A stretch of DNA of 64,000 nucleotides. It comes from Prorocentrum cordatum. Lineage: Eukaryota; Sar; Dinophyceae; Prorocentrales; Prorocentraceae. The stretch spans positions 761,840-825,839 of the forward strand of contig CAUYUJ010015704.1 of the NCBI GenBank assembly GCA_963575745.1, given 5' to 3'. The position numbers and the translations under genes were made by a program. The notes below the pieces were generated by a model. The model had not been told where the DNA came from and ran no database searches. It saw only the letters and a program-made list of their open reading frames with translations. Shown here in pieces: positions 61,640-64,000 of this stretch (positions within the stretch are counted from its first letter, which is position 1; each line of letters begins with the position of its first letter).

Positions 61640-62080
61640 CTGCGAACGTGTATGTGAATGCCGCGGCTTATCCTTCTGTCGTCCTCGTGGAGCCGGGACT
61701 CACGTCACAGGGGTCAGCCAATCCCCTCTGGCCGCCCCGGGGGGTGGGAGCCGCGTGGGGCCGATGCAGACCGGGGTCTGGGAGTTTTGCGCGGCCAGCC
61801 CGGGTTCGCGAGGAAGGGCGGGGGTCCTCGTCATCTTCCTCAGCATTGAAGAGGAAAAGATACCCCTATCGCTGCCCATGCCTGGTTTTCCCCCTTGTCT
61901 GGGACTCCTGGGAGGCCCTCGTCACCACCGCTGGATTCGCTTCGAAATTCTGGTCATAACGCACCCCGGGAGAAGTCTGGAGAGTAGCGGTCTCGGTACC
62001 TATTGGCTTCCGCAAGCATGAAGGAAAGGGATCGTCATGAGGGAAAGTGATCCAGAGGTGTTTCGGCTTTTCCAGGCCTC
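61640..62080. other. Stretch without a recognised gene
   Basis: No repeat ends, tandem structure or protein family recognised. Confidence 0.35.
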
Positions 62081-62085
62081 CAGGA

Positions 62086-62180
62086 TGGGGTCCGAGCAGG
62101 CGAGTCGGAGGAGGATCGGGCCGAATCGCAGGTGCATCGGCGATGCGGCTCGGTTTGGAGCCCGATCTTCTCCCATTCGC
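62086..62180. mobile_element. Palindromic short element M5, partial copy
   Basis: GGATGGGGTCCGAG, GGAGGAGGATCGGGCCGAATC, GGTGCATCGGCGATGCGGC and TTTGGAGCCCGATCTTCTCC follow the order of M5 copy 2. The right end is not found. Confidence 0.5.
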
Positions 62181-62189
62181 TTTCGCTAT

Positions 62190-62930
62190 CGCCAGGGTCA
62201 GGGGAAGGGCAGAGTCGAGACGGGGGGACTTGCATTCGCGATGGGTTACGACGAGAGGGAGTCCACGGTTCAGGAGTAGTTCCTCAAATGTTGGAATCCG
62301 ACGGTCACATCGAAGGCCGCGCACTGCTGAGCTCCACGCAAAGGGGACTTGAGGTGTTTCGCTGTTTTCGGGCCTCGATGGGCCATTGAAAAGGCCCGGG
62401 GCCGTCAAACAACTGCTCAGGACGAAGAGCAAGCCCCAGGGGAAGCACTGGGGTCAAGGACCCGTTTCCGTGAGGACCCTTTTCCCTTCACGGCCATTCT
62501 CCTCCCCATCGTCCTCTTGTTTTGAAGGCACCGTGGGGGGAGATCTTGGAGTGGCCAGGTCCACACCATGCCTCCTGCGGACTGATCTCCAGGAGCGAGG
62601 TGGCCCCATCTGGGGCCGCAATATAGCAAACGCAGCCGAAACTTGTTTCTCCCCCCCTCTTCCACACACTGGCTAGGCCTGATATCGGTGTGAGTTTCCT
62701 TCGCAGTCGTTGGTTCTTATGCCTGAGCAGTTTTCTCGGTCGGGGCGCTCCAGGATGGGGGCATCGCCGTCGGGGGCCGACAACGTCGAATCATCGTGCT
62801 CTGCCGAAGGCCGGCGGAAGGCGACGGAGGGAAAGTCAGGGGGCACATGACGAGGGTTGAGGGCCGGCAGTCTCTTCCGATCCCTCCTGGCTGCCCGGGG
62901 CTTGGGAGCCATACGTGTAGAATCGACTGC
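62190..62930. other. Stretch without a recognised gene
   Basis: Nothing recognised on either strand. Confidence 0.35.
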
Positions 62931-62936
62931 GCGTGA

Positions 62937-63095
62937 GAGTGACCCTTCGCCAGAGTGACCTTTGGTGCGGACCCACTGGGGCTCCCCGATCGCCGAACGC
63001 TATGCGATGGTAGCGTCTTGCGCGCTGTTCTGTTTGATTCCCCCGCGGCCCCCCAAAAGCCGCGTATCAAAGGTCACTCTTGCCCAGGGTCACTC
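62937..63095. mobile_element. MITE-like element M2, copy 2
   Basis: 159 bp with 28-bp inverted ends and few mismatches: GAGTGACCCTTCGCCAGAG at the left, CACTCTTGCCCAGGGTCACTC at the right. Same family as 19291-19446. Confidence 0.85.
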
Positions 63096-63099
63096 CTCC

Positions 63100-64000
63100 G
63101 TGCAGTCGCTGGAACAGTACTCCCGCTCTCTTCGCTGACCAAGGTCTGGGAGCCTCTCCGCGGCAGACTGGAGTTCGCGGCATGGCCCTGGCTGACCCGG
63201 GTCAGCGCGGACATGCGCGCTGGCCCGGGTCAGCGCATCCCCGACGCAACGGCGGAGGGCCAGCGGAAGCCCCCCGGAAGAAAAAGTTCCACCTCGCTCC
63301 CAGAGAAATAGCAACGCGTTTGGATTCAGATTCCCCCGTTGGCCCGACCGCGGTCCTGGACCCAAAAGACCTCGCCGACAAAAAAATGGAGTCGGAATAC
63401 CTTGAGCGGGCCATGTACGATTTGTGTGTCGCCGCGCCGTTTGTTTCGACGCGCGGCCCTGCGTCTTGGGGAGGGCGCCGCGGGCACCAAGGCAAACGCC
63501 GCCTCGGACGCGATAGGTTCGCCGCGTGGTATGCCGCGGTGTGCAAGCGTCGTCTACTTGGGGCGCGGGGCACAGGGTTTGCCATGGGTTTGCCGTGGGT
63601 TTGCCCTGGTGCCGGCGTTCCGGCGTTGTCCATTTGTGCGCGGTCAAGACAAACGGCACAGCGGCATGTGAAATTTGTGATTCGCATTTGGCGCCGATGT
63701 GGCCCACCCGCGATGCCTCTACCCTGCCTTTGTTGCGGGTGCCTCGAGGTTGGTCGTTTTCTTGTGTTTGGTGCGCTATGCCTCTATATTGCTCCTGCTG
63801 CTCGACTTTAGCTATCACCTTGACTCTCCACATCTTCCCATGTGCTCGCTCTACAGTTACACAATATGAGTACTGTTCTCCTCGCTCCCCTGGATCTGTC
63901 CGGAGAGTGTCCCGGTCCTCTCCGCGTATTGTTTTCACGGGATTTAATTTGTTTTGTTGTTCTAATATGTGTTTTGAATCTGGTCGTTTTTGGTTCTTCC
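63100..64000. other. Terminal stretch without a firm gene
   Basis: 63189-63204 is the perfect palindrome GCTGACCCGGGTCAGC, with a variant at 63222. 63360-63500 has a protein-like plus frame (DPKDLADKKMESEYLERAMY) with no known match; an exon is possible but not supported further. Confidence 0.35.

Overview
The window is nuclear DNA from a dinoflagellate. The direct evidence is two perfect 22-nt matches to the dinoflagellate trans-spliced leader (DinoSL; core CCGTAGCCATTTTGGCTCAA) at 2299-2320 and 60050-60071. The first is followed at once by a truncated second leader, the mark of an mRNA that was reverse transcribed, re-inserted and trans-spliced again. High GC, very low gene density and a large load of decayed retroelements agree with this. 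I cannot name the genus. I found no intact host gene, no rRNA or tRNA gene and no bacterial gene organisation.

Layout. 1-9 kb: MITE-like elements, a possible terminal exon (281-382), a LINE reverse-transcriptase fragment whose two halves lie in opposite orientation (1500-2298), then a LINE whose 5' end is a DinoSL plus relict (2299 to about 4990) and a LINE tail (7004-7207). 9.3-16.7 kb: a long run of degenerate minisatellite (AAGACGGCC/AAGAGGCCC type), duplicated ~0.9-kb modules, (GGA)n tracts and an (ATC)n array. 16.9-24.4 kb: a Cys-containing minus-strand reading frame, C-rich repeats, short inverted-repeat elements and a partial membrane-protein sequence (20881-21315).

24443-31895 is the centrepiece: a complete tyrosine-recombinase retrotransposon with split direct repeats in the order A1 - genes - B1 - A2 - B2, as in PAT/Ngaro/VIPER-type elements. 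It carries a Cys-rich first ORF, a gag-like ORF with an Arg/Gly-rich tail, RT-RNase H (broken by frameshifts), a tyrosine recombinase and, at the 3' end, a C5-cytosine-methyltransferase-like ORF. It sits inside an older short palindromic element. In such an element RT and RNase H would copy the RNA, the recombinase would insert a circular DNA, and the methyltransferase could modify that DNA.

32-48 kb: more MITE-like pairs, degenerate minisatellites in the opposite orientation, and a 22-unit, mainly 90-bp tandem repeat (40090-42150). 48.98-49.7 kb: a second, truncated copy of the 5' gene of the same tyrosine-recombinase family. 50.2-57.0 kb (minus strand): LINE sequence with an unusual order, endonuclease - RNase H - linker in one ORF and reverse transcriptase in a second ORF joined by an ATGA overlap, plus a LINE C-terminal segment with three zinc-finger-like clusters. 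57-64 kb: a TTAA-bounded MITE, a ~290-bp (GGA)n tract, a second DinoSL-tagged retroposed sequence, and further copies of the short inverted-repeat families.

Nearly all long open frames over (GGA)n, (ATC)n and the 90-bp repeat are products of periodicity and are not called as genes.
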